Below, in pieces: positions 18,576 through 27,573 of a DNA stretch of 64,000 nucleotides (position 1 is the stretch's first letter; each line of letters starts with the position of its first letter). Made by a program: the position numbers and the translations under genes. The DNA comes from Saccharicrinis sp050589685. Its GTDB lineage: Bacteria; Bacteroidota; Bacteroidia; Bacteroidales; Marinilabiliaceae. The notes under the pieces were generated by a model that did no database searches, was not told the origin of the DNA, and was given only the letters and a program-made list of their open reading frames with translations. The DNA lies in assembly GCF_050589685.1 (NCBI RefSeq), contig NZ_JBNGOS010000002.1, forward strand, positions 1 through 64,000, in the 5' to 3' direction.

Positions 18576-21014
18576 ATGAGATTATATAAGTTGTTTTTTT
18601 TCGTTACCTGTCTTTTCTTCTTAACATCAGCAGGAAAGAAAGCCAATAAGCAAAACATCTATCACAAAGGGTGGATTGATTTTAATAAAAATGGGGTAAA
18701 GGATATATTTGAAGATCCTATGCAAACCAATGATGCTCGTGTAGCAGATCTTTTATCGCAGATGACGATGGAAGAGAAGACGTGTCAAATGGTAACCCTA
18801 TATGGTTATTCCCGAATTTTGAAAGATGAATTGCCTACTCCTGAATGGAAAAATAGTGCCTGGAAAGATGGCATTGCCAATATCGACGAGCATCTTAATA
18901 GCATTGCTTTCAGACCCAAAACAGAAACGCAATATTCGTTTCCTTATAGTAAACATGCCGAGGCTATCAATACCATTCAAAAATGGTTTATTGAGGAAAC
19001 CCGCATGGGAATACCTGCAGATTTTACCAATGAAGGTACACATGGATTGTGCCATGATAGAGCAACCCCGCTGCCAGCTCCCGTCGGCATAGGATGTACC
19101 TGGAATAAGGAATTGGTTCATCAAGCCGGAGATATCATTGGACGAGAGGCCAAAGCATTGGGATATACCAATGTTTATGCACCCATTCTTGATGTAGCCA
19201 GAGACCAACGTTGGGGAAGAATATTAGAATGCTTTAGTGAAGATCCATTTCTTATTGCAGAGTTGGGCACGCAAATGACATTAGGCATCCAATCTCAGGG
19301 CGTGGCATCTACTTTAAAGCATTATGCGGTTTACAGCATTCCTAAGGGAGCCCGAGAAGGAAATGCACGTACTGATCCGCATGTGGCGCCCCGCGAAATG
19401 CATCAACTTCACTTGTACCCATTCCGTAAAGTGATTGAAAATGCTTCGCCACTAGGTATTATGAGTAGTTATAACGATTATGATGGTGAACCCATAACTG
19501 GTAGTTATTATTTCTTAACAGAGCTATTAAGACAGCAATTTGGATTTAAAGGTTATGTCGTATCTGATAGTGATGCGGTTAAATTTCTTTCTACAAAACA
19601 TCATGTTGCCGAGGATTATAAAGAAGCAGTAAGGCAGGTGGTGGAAGCGGGATTAAATGTACGCACCAATTTTAAGACGCCTGAATCTTACCTTGAACCT
19701 TTACGGGAATTAATTCAGGAAGGTAAACTTTCTATGAAAACAATCGACGCTCGTGTAGCTGATGTTTTATTGGTGAAATTTAAAGTAGGATTGTTTGATC
19801 AACCCTATGTTGAGAACCCAAAGACTTCTGATAAATTAGTTCACACAGAAAAAGACGAAGAATTCGCCAAACAAATAAGTAGAGAGTCATTGGTGCTGTT
19901 AAAAAATACTTGTCTGCCAGGGCAGAAAAATAACCTTCTGCCCCTTAATGTAAATAAAGTTAAAAACATACTTGTAACGGGCCCTTTAGCCGATGAAGTT
20001 CGTTACACATACAGTCGCTATGGTCCTGCAAATAATCCTGCAGTATCTGTTTACCAGGGGATCAAGAACTATGGTGGAGACAAGGTAAATGTGGATTATG
20101 AAAAAGGTTGTGATGTGATTGATGCCGACTGGCCTGGAAGCGAAATTATTCCAACACCACTGACCCCAAAAGAACAATCAGGGATTGATGCAGCAGTGAA
20201 AAAAGCTCAAGAGTCGGATGTTATTATTGCGGTACTCGGAGAAGATGAGAAATGTGTGGGAGAATCACGCTCACGCACAGCACTTGGTTTGCCAGGTAGA
20301 CAATTTCAACTGATTCAAGCCTTATATGCTACCGGGAAACCTGTTGTATTGGTGCTTGTTAATGGTCACCCCCTAACTATCAATTGGGAAAATAAATTTA
20401 TCCCAGCCATTATAGAAGCATGGTTCCCAGGACCGTCTGCGGGAGATGTAATTGCAGAAACACTCTTTGGCGCCTATAATCCTGGCGGGAAGTTATCGGT
20501 AACATTCCCAAAAGCTGAAGGTCAGATACCCCTTAATTTTCCATGTAAACCGGGATCACAGGCTAGTCAGCCGGGCGAAGGGCCTAATGGCTATGGCAAT
20601 ACGCGCGTGCTGGGACCGCTATATCCTTTTGGCTATGGCTTAAGTTATACCACTTTTGAATATAGCGATTTGCAGATTAGCCCTAAGCTTGCCCAGGTAC
20701 AAGGGGATATTCAGGTGTCTTTTAAAATAAAAAATACAGGTAAGCGAGAAGGGGATGAGGTAGTACAACTTTACCTGAAAGACGAAGTGAGTAGTGTAAC
20801 CACTTACGAATCTCAACTACGAGGATTTGAGCGGGTACATCTACTACCCGGAGAAAGTAAAACAATAAATTTCACCTTACATCCCGACGATTTAGCATTG
20901 CTCGATAAAGATATGAATTGGAAGGTTGAGCCGGGTACTTTCAAAGTTATGATTGGTAGTTCCTCAGTTGATATACAATTGAATGAACGTTTTGAGGTAA
21001 GTGGTGCCAAATAA
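18576..21014 (+). CDS. Glycoside hydrolase family 3 beta-glycosidase (paralogue 2)
   Basis: An 812-residue secreted GH3 with the same architecture as the gene at 5005: signal peptide, EF-hand-like DFNKNGVKDIFEDP, (beta/alpha)8 domain with nucleophile Asp331 (GYVVSDSDAV), acid/base region GESRSRTALGLPG and a C-terminal fibronectin III-like domain. Protein similarity to paralogue 1 is high along the whole length, while synonymous positions differ, so the duplication is not recent. One difference is a six-residue insertion (TCLPGQ) encoded at about 19908-19925, overlapping the small palindrome TCTGCCAGGGCAGA. It is likely transcribed with the GH28 gene. Confidence 0.93.
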   Translation: MRLYKLFFFVTCLFFLTSAGKKANKQNIYHKGWIDFNKNGVKDIFEDPMQTNDARVADLLSQMTMEEKTCQMVTLYGYSRILKDELPTPEWKNSAWKDGIANIDEHLNSIAFRPKTETQYSFPYSKHAEAINTIQKWFIEETRMGIPADFTNEGTHGLCHDRATPLPAPVGIGCTWNKELVHQAGDIIGREAKALGYTNVYAPILDVARDQRWGRILECFSEDPFLIAELGTQMTLGIQSQGVASTLKHYAVYSIPKGAREGNARTDPHVAPREMHQLHLYPFRKVIENASPLGIMSSYNDYDGEPITGSYYFLTELLRQQFGFKGYVVSDSDAVKFLSTKHHVAEDYKEAVRQVVEAGLNVRTNFKTPESYLEPLRELIQEGKLSMKTIDARVADVLLVKFKVGLFDQPYVENPKTSDKLVHTEKDEEFAKQISRESLVLLKNTCLPGQKNNLLPLNVNKVKNILVTGPLADEVRYTYSRYGPANNPAVSVYQGIKNYGGDKVNVDYEKGCDVIDADWPGSEIIPTPLTPKEQSGIDAAVKKAQESDVIIAVLGEDEKCVGESRSRTALGLPGRQFQLIQALYATGKPVVLVLVNGHPLTINWENKFIPAIIEAWFPGPSAGDVIAETLFGAYNPGGKLSVTFPKAEGQIPLNFPCKPGSQASQPGEGPNGYGNTRVLGPLYPFGYGLSYTTFEYSDLQISPKLAQVQGDIQVSFKIKNTGKREGDEVVQLYLKDEVSSVTTYESQLRGFERVHLLPGESKTINFTLHPDDLALLDKDMNWKVEPGTFKVMIGSSSVDIQLNERFEVSGAK

Positions 21015-21074
21015 TAAGAGTTTTTTATGAAGAATACAGCTTCAAGTGTTTGAAAATTAAGCAATAACTATTTG

Positions 21075-21129
21075 TCCATGATTGGGGTCTTATTATCCAT
21101 AGCTAAATTTTAATAAAAACATATATTTG
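21075..21129 (+). promoter_or_regulatory. Candidate HTCS operator and promoter of the 21228 transcription unit
   Basis: Half-sites TCCATGATT (21075-21083) and TCCATAGCT (21096-21104) 21 bp apart, then -7 element TATATTTG (21122-21129) 26 bp after the second half-site. Both half-sites keep TCCAT. The leader to the ATG at 21228 is about 90 nt. Confidence 0.62.
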
Positions 21130-21227
21130 AGTAATAAGCAAGGATGAAATAAATAATTCCCGACTTATTGATAAAAAATTACCTGAGGAATAGATGAGGT
21201 GGTGTAATTAATTAATCTAAACGAAAA

Positions 21228-23276
21228 ATGGTTTGTAAACTAAAAAATATAGCATTAAAATTATTATTCTTTCTAATGGGAATAGTTATTTTATACTCTT
21301 GTGCACCTTCTGTAGATAAGGTTTATGTGGTAATTGGTGAGCATGCAAGTGAAGTTGAAAAAAGTACTGTTCAAGATTTTAAAGATGATTTACAAAAAGT
21401 CATCGATGGTGAAATAGCCATTGTTAGCCAGATCGATGAACAAGTAAAAGGTGGTACTATCTTTTTATTAGGAACGATAGAGACCAATAATGAAATTGCA
21501 GAACTTGTTCAAAGTAACGATATAACTTTATCTGCCCAAAAACCGGGCCCTCGAGGTGGTGTTTGGGCACATGTGTCGCTTAAAAATGACCAAAAAGCCA
21601 TTGTCTTAGCCGGATCAGATGTTCAGGGATTTCAATATGCTATTTACGATTATACCCATGAGGTGTTAGGTGTAGATCCTTTTGAATATTGGACAGGAAA
21701 GATGCCTGCGAAAAATCCGGATATGGATTTATATGCTTTTCAAAACCGTCAAATTGCGTCTCCTGAAGTACCTATTTTATGCTATTTCGAAAACGATGTG
21801 GATGAGTTGGCAAACTATCGTGGTAAATTGTTAGAATACGATTGGGAAAGTTATACCGAAATGATCAATTCATTGGTGCGAATTCGTTACAATGCCATTC
21901 AGTTTTTTGATATGTTAGGGCGACCAGAATTTTTTATTCGTCCGGAATATAAAAAACTAAAACCCGATTATCAGATTGATGAGGAGTATCTTGATAAGAT
22001 GATTGATTATGCTCATCTTAAAGGAATGGAAGTTCAAGTTGATTTGTCCTTAGGTTATCAATTACATCCTCTACCTGTTGAAGAATCGTATTGTTGGTCT
22101 ACCTATAAGGATAAATGGATAAAAGGCTGGAAATATTATTTTGAGAATACGCCTATCGCTAAAGCGGATATCTTTTCATTACGTCCCCGTCATCAGGTGT
22201 GGGATTGGGAATATGTGAGCGATTGTGGTGAGGATAAAACGGAAGTCTTTAATGAAGTGTATGCGGAATTAGGAAAATTGATTGATTATTATAAGCCTGA
22301 AGCAACAAAAATTGCATTCTGTTATCACGATGGTATGGAAATGTTCAATAAAGGCTTTAATCCTCCTAAAGATTGGATCGCTGTTTGGTGTGACAATGGC
22401 TTTGGCGAGTTTCTTCATATGCCAGATAGTAATAAGGGATACGAGTTTGGAACCTATATGCACGCCGGTTTCTGGAAGAATCATACCGTTCATAATCCCT
22501 ACCCAATGGTTGTGGATACAATTATGAAAAAAATGTTTCGTGAGTATGATGCTAGTAAGTATTGTCAGGTCAATGGGCAGAATTTTAGACCTTTTTTGTT
22601 GAATCTCGAGGCTTATAGCGATGTATGTAATCGGCCTGAAAGCTTCGATGGTGAAGATTTCTATCGCACATGGACCGAACGTTATTTTTCTCCTGAAGCC
22701 GCTAAGCTAGCTGTTGAATCAATGAAAATATTGCATGATGTACAAACCGGTAGAAATGGTTATGTAGAGCACTTATGGGAGATTCGAAAAGCTATTTCGT
22801 ACAATTCTAATTCCTTACTTCAGCGCCCAGGGAAAACACCAATACCTCATAGGTATGATAGGGTTTATAAAGATATTGATAACCTGAAGCGTGAGCTTGA
22901 TAATTTCCAAGGAGCTGTCGATGCAGCCGAGAAAGGAGCTGAGCTGAATACAAAGAATGAGGCCTTTTATTATTCTTATGTGCTTTTGCCTGTAAAGCTT
23001 TACGGTGAATTGATCGTGTTTGAACGTTCATTGCATCAGATAGCATTACTGAAAAAAGAGTTTGAAGAGACACGTAATATGGATCTGCTTGTTCAGGCAA
23101 GAGTGCTAGTTCAAAAGGCTATGGATCAGCTTGAGACTGTTCATAAGACCACTATAGAGGGAGATAAGAACCCTAAATGGGCGAACTTCTATGATCCAGC
23201 TATTAGGAGACCAAACAATGGTTTTCCTCAGATGGAAGAGATGACGCTAATAATGAATTCTATAGAAACTTGGTAA
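21228..23276 (+). CDS. Compact, divergent GH115-like glycoside hydrolase (putative)
   Basis: A 682-residue lipoprotein (lipobox near IVILYSC). The N-terminal domain resembles the alpha-glucuronidase-associated alpha/beta domain: AIVLAGSDVQGFQYAIYDYT then LGVDPFEYWTG parallels GSDRRATAFGLLEISRMIG and VSPWEWWAD of the true GH115 at 45486. Later segments also align in order: IAVWCDNGFGEF with ITLVWTDDNYGY, GTYMHAGFW with GVYYHTSYW, and the NP-x-M motif after it. The long C-terminal part of GH115 is absent and many loops differ. It may be an alpha-glucuronidase or act on another uronic acid; the family assignment is tentative. It heads a unit with the GH92 gene 37 bp downstream and has its own direct-repeat operator. 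Confidence 0.6.
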   Translation: MVCKLKNIALKLLFFLMGIVILYSCAPSVDKVYVVIGEHASEVEKSTVQDFKDDLQKVIDGEIAIVSQIDEQVKGGTIFLLGTIETNNEIAELVQSNDITLSAQKPGPRGGVWAHVSLKNDQKAIVLAGSDVQGFQYAIYDYTHEVLGVDPFEYWTGKMPAKNPDMDLYAFQNRQIASPEVPILCYFENDVDELANYRGKLLEYDWESYTEMINSLVRIRYNAIQFFDMLGRPEFFIRPEYKKLKPDYQIDEEYLDKMIDYAHLKGMEVQVDLSLGYQLHPLPVEESYCWSTYKDKWIKGWKYYFENTPIAKADIFSLRPRHQVWDWEYVSDCGEDKTEVFNEVYAELGKLIDYYKPEATKIAFCYHDGMEMFNKGFNPPKDWIAVWCDNGFGEFLHMPDSNKGYEFGTYMHAGFWKNHTVHNPYPMVVDTIMKKMFREYDASKYCQVNGQNFRPFLLNLEAYSDVCNRPESFDGEDFYRTWTERYFSPEAAKLAVESMKILHDVQTGRNGYVEHLWEIRKAISYNSNSLLQRPGKTPIPHRYDRVYKDIDNLKRELDNFQGAVDAAEKGAELNTKNEAFYYSYVLLPVKLYGELIVFERSLHQIALLKKEFEETRNMDLLVQARVLVQKAMDQLETVHKTTIEGDKNPKWANFYDPAIRRPNNGFPQMEEMTLIMNSIETW

Positions 23277-23313
23277 AAACACTTGTTGCTACCTACCACA
23301 TAAAATTAGAGAT

Positions 23314-25650
23314 ATGATGAATGAAATTATAGTAAAGTATTCAAGGCACTTAAGAAGGATGTTACTTGCTTTAGGTGTCACAGGTTTGACCTTATTGGGG
23401 AGTTGTAACTCTTTGGGTAAAGATGTTAAAGTGGTTCAGCAAGATCCGGTAGATATGGTTTATCCCTTGCTCGATACTGAAAATTCTCGCTGGTTCTTTT
23501 TCTCATCAGCTTGTCGCCCTTTTGGTATGGTTAACCTAAGTCCCGATACCCAGGTAGGTGGAGCATGGGGGAGTGGTTATCGCCATAAAACAGATACCAT
23601 AAAAGGTTTTAGCCATATTCATGCCTGGCAGTTAGCGGGTCTTTCTGTTATGCCTGTTACAACAACAACAGATAATGAAAATAACATATTTACAGATTTT
23701 TACTCTAAGTATAGTCATAACTCAGAAAAGGTAGCACCAGGATATCATTATCTTGAATTGGATAGATATCAAACAAATGTTGAACTGACGAGTACTAAGC
23801 GGGTGGGATTTCATAATTATCACTATCCAAAAGAAAAGCAAGCTGGTATCTTATTTAATCTGAATGGAAAATTAGGTCCTTGTGATATTGTAGATGGAAA
23901 ACTGGTAAAATCAGGGAGTAAAGAGTTAACAGGTGAATTAGTTAACGCACCAACTATTCGACGCCCAAGACCTACTAAAGTATTTTTCAAAGTAGAATTG
24001 AATACCGAAATAGAATCGATTATTCATGATGAAGAGACCGGAAATTATCTGGTAAATCTATCCAATAGTGAGCAAGATGTTTTAATGAAAGTGGGTATCT
24101 CCTATACTTCGGTTAAAAATGCTGATGCCAATTTACAAACAGAGTTAGCACATTGGAATTTTGATCAGGTGGTCACTGAATCTAAAGAAGAATGGAATGG
24201 GCTTTTAAGTAGAATTAAGGTTGAAGGAAATACTGAAAAGGCTCAAAGAAGATTTTATACCGACTTATGGCATGCATTACAAGGTCGCAGAACGATAAGT
24301 GATGTAAATGGGGCTTACCCTGATAATACGGGCGATACATTTAGAGTAGGGCAATTACCCTTAAATGATGAGGGTAAGCCTGCTTTTAATCATTATAATT
24401 CAGATGCTTTTTGGGGCGCACAATGGACCATTAATACGCTTTGGGGATTAGTTTATCCAGAGGTTATGGATGAGTTCACCCATTCCTTAATGCAATATTA
24501 CAAAGATGGAGGCATTGTTCCTCGCGGGCCTTCAGGAGGAAATTATACCTACGTAATGTCCGGGGCTTCTTCAACGCCATTTATGGTTAGTGCCATTCAA
24601 AAAGGGGTTGTTACTGATGGATTAGAAGAAATTTATCAGGCTTTAAAACTGACACATATGCCGGGTGGAATAATGGAAAAAGCCGGATATGAGCATCATA
24701 CTTCTATTGGAGGAGGTTTTAAATATTATTTAGATAAAGGATATGTTCCATATCCTATCCCTGAAGGTAAATTTGGTTTTCATCAGGATGGAGCAAGCCT
24801 GACCATGGAATATGCTTATCAGGATTGGACTTTAGCGCAATTGGCAAAAAAGCTTGGGTACGAGGAAGATTATCATTATTTTTTAAATCGATCTAACAAT
24901 TACAAAAATACTTTTGATAAGGAAAGTGGCTGGATGCGACCTAGAGAGGTGAATGGTCAATGGCATGGCGAATTAGATCCTTATTTATACGAAACGGGAT
25001 TTAATGAATCCAATGGTGCGCAGTCCACTTGGTTTGTTCCTCATGATATTACAGGCCTGGCTGAGTTAATGGGTGGAAATGCAAAGGCGGTTGAAAAATT
25101 GAATCAACAGTTTGAAACAGCTGAGAAAATAGGGTTTACTTCAGGTGATTCTCATGACAGGGAATTACATCCGGAATACAGACGTGTGCCAATTAACTAT
25201 GGTAATCAACCCTCAATTCAAACAGCACAAATATTTAATCAATTGAATCGCCCCGACTTATCTCAATTCTGGACTCGGAAAGTAGTAAAAAGTGTGTTTT
25301 CTGGTTTAAGTCCCGCTACCGGTTTTAACGGAGATGAAGATCAGGGATTAATGGGTAGTTTATCCGTTTTGCTAAAAATGGGTCTGTTTCAGATGAATGG
25401 CGGAACCGAAGAAAATCCTGAATATCAGATTGGAAGTCCCATCTTTGATAAGGTAACTATTCAGCTAAATCCGGACTACTATTCCGGTAAAACATTTGTG
25501 ATAGAAGCGAATAATAATAGTTTGAATCATCCTTATTTGAAAAGTATAAAGATAAATAACCAACCGGTTGATGGTTTTAGTATTACGCATAAGGATTTAG
25601 TACAAGGTGGCACCTTAGTTCTTGAACTTACTGATGAGGTGAGTCAATAG
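23314..25650 (+). CDS. Glycoside hydrolase family 92 (alpha-mannosidase-type) lipoprotein
   Basis: A 778-residue protein with a lipobox (LTLLGSC). It shows the two-domain GH92 layout: an N-terminal beta-sandwich (RPFGMVNLSPDTQVGGAWGS, GFSHIHAWQLAG) and an (alpha/alpha)6 catalytic domain. The latter carries GGIVPRGPSGGNYTYVMSG, DGASLTMEYAYQDW and the family hallmark GDEDQGLMGS near residue 673. GH92 enzymes are Ca-dependent exo-alpha-mannosidases. The HEHG-type motif of classical members is altered here (FGFHQDGAS), so the sugar cleaved may not be mannose. It follows the GH115-like gene in the same unit. Confidence 0.88.
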   Translation: MMNEIIVKYSRHLRRMLLALGVTGLTLLGSCNSLGKDVKVVQQDPVDMVYPLLDTENSRWFFFSSACRPFGMVNLSPDTQVGGAWGSGYRHKTDTIKGFSHIHAWQLAGLSVMPVTTTTDNENNIFTDFYSKYSHNSEKVAPGYHYLELDRYQTNVELTSTKRVGFHNYHYPKEKQAGILFNLNGKLGPCDIVDGKLVKSGSKELTGELVNAPTIRRPRPTKVFFKVELNTEIESIIHDEETGNYLVNLSNSEQDVLMKVGISYTSVKNADANLQTELAHWNFDQVVTESKEEWNGLLSRIKVEGNTEKAQRRFYTDLWHALQGRRTISDVNGAYPDNTGDTFRVGQLPLNDEGKPAFNHYNSDAFWGAQWTINTLWGLVYPEVMDEFTHSLMQYYKDGGIVPRGPSGGNYTYVMSGASSTPFMVSAIQKGVVTDGLEEIYQALKLTHMPGGIMEKAGYEHHTSIGGGFKYYLDKGYVPYPIPEGKFGFHQDGASLTMEYAYQDWTLAQLAKKLGYEEDYHYFLNRSNNYKNTFDKESGWMRPREVNGQWHGELDPYLYETGFNESNGAQSTWFVPHDITGLAELMGGNAKAVEKLNQQFETAEKIGFTSGDSHDRELHPEYRRVPINYGNQPSIQTAQIFNQLNRPDLSQFWTRKVVKSVFSGLSPATGFNGDEDQGLMGSLSVLLKMGLFQMNGGTEENPEYQIGSPIFDKVTIQLNPDYYSGKTFVIEANNNSLNHPYLKSIKINNQPVDGFSITHKDLVQGGTLVLELTDEVSQ

Positions 25651-25856
25651 TTGTTTTTGTACCGATGAATTAGCTGAGTATTATTTTTGAGAATACACAT
25701 TGATCTAGCTAAAATATATACGCTTTCAGTTATACCCCAGAGGGGTGAGGTATTATTAGCCCGGGGGTTCCAATATAAATAAAAATCGACGCATCACGAA
25801 CAGATTAAGTATACAGAGTAACATTGCTTTAGAATAGAAAAAAATAAATTTATTAT

Positions 25857-27164
25857 ATGACGATTTTAAAAACGAATTGCTTAATACTTGTACTAAGTAT
25901 ATTTTGCATTCCTGCTATCGCTCAACTTAAAAACAAATCTGCTCTCGAAGAAGAATTTATGGATATGGGGTTAGGTATATTTATTCATTGGAGCATGGAT
26001 TCTCAATTAGGAAGTGTAATCAGTCATTCAATGGTGGGCGCTTCTGAGGAGTATATCAACAAATATATGAATGAGCTTCCCAAAACATTTTATCCTGATA
26101 AATTCGATCCTGACGAATGGGCCAGACTATTTAAGATAACAGGAGCCGAGTATGTAGTTTTTACCACCAAGCATCATAACGGATTTTGTATGTGGGATAC
26201 CAAAACTACCGATTTTAATATTATGAATACACCTTATGGAAAGGATATTACTGGTATGCTTTTTAAATCGTTACGAAAATATGGTTTAAAAGTAGGGGTA
26301 TATTTCTCGCCAGAGGATTTTAGCTTTTTGCATCAGCAAGGACAATTAATCTCACGTAAACGTAAAGGAAGTCAGGTTACAGATAACCCTGAATTGTTAG
26401 AATATGATAAAAGACAATTGGATGAGTTATTTAATAATTATGGTCACATTGATATGGCGTTTTTTGATTCATTTAGCAAAAAACCGCTTGTGCAATGGGT
26501 ACATGAGAAATATCCCGATATTTTGATTACAAGAGGTGAGATGCAAACACCAGAGCAGAAGATTCCCGATGGAGCTATGCCAGGACCATGGGAAACATGC
26601 ATGACCATGGGTACGCAATGGCAATACAAACCTACCAACGAAAACTATAAAAGCGGAACTGATATCATCAATAAGCTGATTGAAATACGAGCCAAAGGTG
26701 GAAACTTTTTAATGAATGTAGGCCCCAAACCCAACGGCGAAATTGCCATTGAGCAAGAGGAACGCCTGCGTGAATTGGGCCTTTGGATGTTTGTGAACGA
26801 TGAGGGAATAAAAGAAGTACGCCCAATGTCAGGTATAGTTAAAGACGGGGACTTATGGTTTACTCAGAACCAGCATAAAAATGCGGTGTATGTATTTATT
26901 ACCGATCAAAAGGATTGGTTTAAAGGTTTTCGTCGAAATTTTATCTTGAAAAACCTGAAGGCTACTCCAGAAACGACAATTTCCGTAATTGGTCAAAATG
27001 ATTTAGTGGTTGAATACTGGCCCGAAAATATTCCTGAATCAAGGTTCATTCAGCACGATAAAGTATTGGAAATTTCAATTAGCCGGGCGCATAGGCTTTA
27101 TAATGATAAAATATGGCCGAATGCGGTGGTGGTTAAACTAACCAACGTTGAAATCATAAAATAA
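25857..27164 (+). CDS. Glycoside hydrolase family 29 alpha-L-fucosidase-like
   Basis: A 435-residue secreted (beta/alpha)8 enzyme with a signal peptide ending near AIAQ. GH29 motifs are GLGIFIHWSMDSQLGS, the substrate-binding TTKHHNGFCMWDTKTTDFN, and IDMAFFDSF, where Asp204 is in the position of the nucleophile of the usual WFDG motif. GGNFLMNVGPKPNGEI follows. The Gly after the nucleophile is replaced by Ser, which is uncommon. It would release terminal alpha-L-fucose from side chains by a retaining mechanism. It is separated from the GH92 gene by about 200 bp with no clear terminator. Confidence 0.88.
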   Translation: MTILKTNCLILVLSIFCIPAIAQLKNKSALEEEFMDMGLGIFIHWSMDSQLGSVISHSMVGASEEYINKYMNELPKTFYPDKFDPDEWARLFKITGAEYVVFTTKHHNGFCMWDTKTTDFNIMNTPYGKDITGMLFKSLRKYGLKVGVYFSPEDFSFLHQQGQLISRKRKGSQVTDNPELLEYDKRQLDELFNNYGHIDMAFFDSFSKKPLVQWVHEKYPDILITRGEMQTPEQKIPDGAMPGPWETCMTMGTQWQYKPTNENYKSGTDIINKLIEIRAKGGNFLMNVGPKPNGEIAIEQEERLRELGLWMFVNDEGIKEVRPMSGIVKDGDLWFTQNQHKNAVYVFITDQKDWFKGFRRNFILKNLKATPETTISVIGQNDLVVEYWPENIPESRFIQHDKVLEISISRAHRLYNDKIWPNAVVVKLTNVEIIK

Positions 27165-27365
27165 ACCGCCTGTTAAGTATTGTATTTTACACGTGTAGTA
27201 TGCAGGGTAAACGCATTTAACCTTTACAATGTTCCAAGTCAAACAACCGACATCAGCAACGTAGCTTGGGATCCACTTTTCTTTCATTTTGAAAAAACAG
27301 AAAGCTGTTTGACCGTAGGGAGTTCTTTCTGTCTCAAAATAAAGAAAATAGTGGGTAAGCGAGTG

Positions 27366-27430
27366 GTGCAGTCGGCGGGCTTCTTTGTTTACTTTCTTCG
27401 GCTGAAGGAAGAAAGTAAAAGCCCTTGCGG
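27366..27430. repeat. Intergenic palindromic repeat, copy 2
   Basis: GGTGCAGTCGGCGGGCTT is followed by a perfect 12-bp palindrome TTTACTTTCTTC (27388-27399) / GAAGAAAGTAAA (27408-27419), then AGCCC. This is the cleanest member of the family. Upstream, AAGCTGTTTGACCGTAG and AGTTCTTTC are also shared with the copy at 48672. The remainder of the gap 27165-27573 holds no gene I can support; a 90-codon frame there is repeat-derived. Confidence 0.65.
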
Positions 27431-27573
27431 CTTGAGCAAAGTAGAGTTCTAACTCTTAAGAAAATAAGTTTAGTACGAAATATTTTAAATGCGTTTATCG
27501 TGGTGTAGTATGTCCTGTATGGGTTGTTACAATAAATCAATTAGAAAATTATTGAAGAAAAATTAATTAAGTT

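Noticed and set aside
18798..19208. 136-codon minus-strand open frame
   Set aside because: Antisense to the second GH3 gene; a similar shadow frame appears at the equivalent place of the first GH3.
27180..27452. 90-codon plus-strand open frame
   Set aside because: Runs through the intergenic palindromic repeat; composition reflects the repeat rather than a protein.
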